A stretch of DNA of 7,455 nucleotides from Noviherbaspirillum sp. (GTDB lineage Bacteria > Pseudomonadota > Gammaproteobacteria > Burkholderiales > Burkholderiaceae), in the NCBI GenBank assembly GCA_028292785.1, contig JAQGLQ010000496.1, positions 1 through 7,455 of the forward strand, given 5' to 3'. A model generated the notes under the pieces. It did not search any database and was not told the origin of the DNA. It saw only the letters and a list, made by a program, of their open reading frames with translations. Numbering within the stretch: position 1 is the first letter of the stretch; every line of letters begins with the position of its first letter. Below are positions 6,453-7,455 of this stretch, piece after piece. A program made the position numbers and the translations under genes.

Positions 6453-6914
6453 ATGCCAGCAACTTGGATACTTTCAGCGAATGCCAGCCGGGCACAATTC
6501 TTTTCCCAGTCGGGAGCTTCCCAACCACTGGAGGAAATCAGCGACATGGTGAATGAGGATGCGCGCCTGCGAGTGCTCGAAAAGGAACGGGACAAGGTAG
6601 GACCGACGTCCGCGACCAAGAGCATACATAACGTCGGAGGCGCGACGCCGAACAAGACGTACGAGCCGCCGGTGCCAGCGCAGAAACATGACGAGGAACT
6701 CTTCGCCAGGCACATCGCCGGCTATCTCGAACAGGCTCATAGGGAAGGCCGGTTTCAGCATCTTTCGCTGGTGGTATCCCCTGAGTTTCTTGGCGTATTG
6801 CGCGGCTTGCTTCCTCCGCAACTGAAATCCATCGTGAATCTGGAGATCAACAAGGACTATACCCATCTGCGCTCCGAGCAATTGCGTGAGCAGATTCAGG
6901 CGAACAAGCCATAG
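6453..6914 (+). CDS. Host attachment family protein
   Basis: This 153-residue soluble protein matches the family annotated as 'protein required for attachment to host cells', named from work on Agrobacterium. Family-like features are the opening TWILSANASRAQFF, the block HDEELFARHIAGYLEQAH (about residues 76-93), LSLVVSPEFLGVLRGLL (about 101-117) and the ending INKDYTHLRSEQLREQI. The middle (about 30-75) is charged and poorly structured. There is no signal peptide or membrane segment, which sits badly with a direct adhesin role. Domain comparisons relate this family to the middle domain of archaeal and eukaryotic release factor 1 (recalled, not checked), so a ribosome-related role is possible. 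The length is normal. The gene stands alone, divergent from the glycosyltransferase and convergent with the aldolase gene 32 bp downstream. The family call is good; the function is unproven. Confidence 0.85.
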   Translation: MPATWILSANASRAQFFSQSGASQPLEEISDMVNEDARLRVLEKERDKVGPTSATKSIHNVGGATPNKTYEPPVPAQKHDEELFARHIAGYLEQAHREGRFQHLSLVVSPEFLGVLRGLLPPQLKSIVNLEINKDYTHLRSEQLREQIQANKP

Positions 6915-6946
6915 GGTGGAAGCCCTGTGCTGATAAGAAATCTGCC

Positions 6947-7455
6947 CTAGGCGGGCGCGTGCGGATCGACCGACCCCCACAGGTGATCATTCCACTCCTG
7001 CGGCAGCAAACCATCGTCGAGACCCATGCCGACATAATGGCTCCATAGCTTGTAGCAGTGCTGGGCGCGATTGTTGTTGACGGCCTGAATGAGGGCGATT
7101 TCGTCCTTGGTCAACGGCTTGACCTTGCCGATGGTGGCCGCCTGATAATGCGCCTTCGCATTTTCCTCGAAATGCACCGCATCCACCAGCAGGGCGGGCA
7201 GCGATTCGGAGACCAGCACGCCGCCATGCGCGCGCATCAGCGCTCCATTGTGCTGCCCAAGCGTCTTAGCCAGTTCCCGTCCCTTGGCGGCCGTCATGAT
7301 ATGGCTCGGATCGGGATGGGTCGGAATACCCGAGGCCCAGCGTTGCGCGTGGCTTTTCATCAGGGCGAGCTCTATGCCCTCGACCATCGTGAACATGGCG
7401 GATAGCTCGGAATGAGTATGGACAACGCAGTTGATATCCGGACGCGCGCGCAGGA
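6947..7455 (-). CDS. Class II aldolase/adducin family enzyme, C-terminal part (5' end outside window)
   Basis: The minus-strand frame is open to the right edge, giving 168 visible residues of a family usually around 250; the N-terminal third is missing. RARPDINCVVHTHS (just before the internal Met at 7396) contains the HxH zinc pair, with His codons at 7418-7420 and 7412-7414. LMRAHGGVLV contains the third zinc histidine (7226-7228). These are the metal ligands of L-fuculose-phosphate-aldolase-type enzymes. The ATG at 7396 lies after the zinc pair, so it is not the start. Members are zinc aldolases, epimerases or decarboxylases acting on sugar phosphates or aromatic acids; the catalytic acid region is outside, so the substrate cannot be assigned. 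The long helical tail ends LWGSVDPHAPA. It converges with the host-attachment gene; the 32 bp gap has no T-tailed hairpin. Confidence 0.88.
   Translation of the reverse strand, partial: LRARPDINCVVHTHSELSAMFTMVEGIELALMKSHAQRWASGIPTHPDPSHIMTAAKGRELAKTLGQHNGALMRAHGGVLVSESLPALLVDAVHFEENAKAHYQAATIGKVKPLTKDEIALIQAVNNNRAQHCYKLWSHYVGMGLDDGLLPQEWNDHLWGSVDPHAPA

Noticed and set aside
6911..6956. Terminator between the host-attachment and aldolase genes
   Set aside because: Short AGGG/CCCT and GCCC/GGGC pairings exist, but no T-run follows on either strand.

Overview
The window is GC-rich, densely coding bacterial DNA without RNA genes, insertion sequences, CRISPR arrays or signs of recent transfer. 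The gene set (Anbu-type proteasome homologue with a transglutaminase-like partner, glycogen-debranching-type glycosidase with a family 4 glycosyltransferase, host-attachment-type protein) fits a proteobacterium, most likely a betaproteobacterium of the order Burkholderiales. That placement is inference from gene content and composition only.

Layout. (1) Positions 1-1556, plus strand: the 3' part of a transglutaminase-like cysteine peptidase gene, then a gene for Anbu, the ancestral-beta-subunit-like proteasome homologue, with a probable promoter of its own between them. (2) Positions 1595-6151, minus strand: read 5' to 3', a family 4 glycosyltransferase, an amylo-alpha-1,6-glucosidase-like glycosidase and a zinc-ribbon zinc metallopeptidase. 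The first two are 67 bp apart and look like an operon. The metallopeptidase follows after 155 bp and ends tail to tail with Anbu, 38 bp apart, with a short candidate terminator between. (3) Positions 6152-6452: a divergent intergenic region with several small inverted repeats. (4) Positions 6453-6914, plus strand: a small host-attachment-family protein. (5) Positions 6947-7455, minus strand: the C-terminal part of a class II aldolase/adducin-family enzyme that continues past the right edge.

How the genes may work together. Anbu and transglutaminase-like genes recur together, usually with alpha-E and circularly permuted ATP-grasp genes that would lie to the left of this window. That cluster is predicted to make and break peptide or amide linkages. 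The zinc metallopeptidase facing it could be a third peptidase of the same system or simply a neighbour. The glycosyltransferase and glycosidase probably act on a common alpha-glucan or glucoside. The host-attachment protein and the aldolase have no evident link to these modules. The cluster with the most open biology is the Anbu/transglutaminase pair and its facing metallopeptidase; no wholly new system can be demonstrated from the sequence alone.
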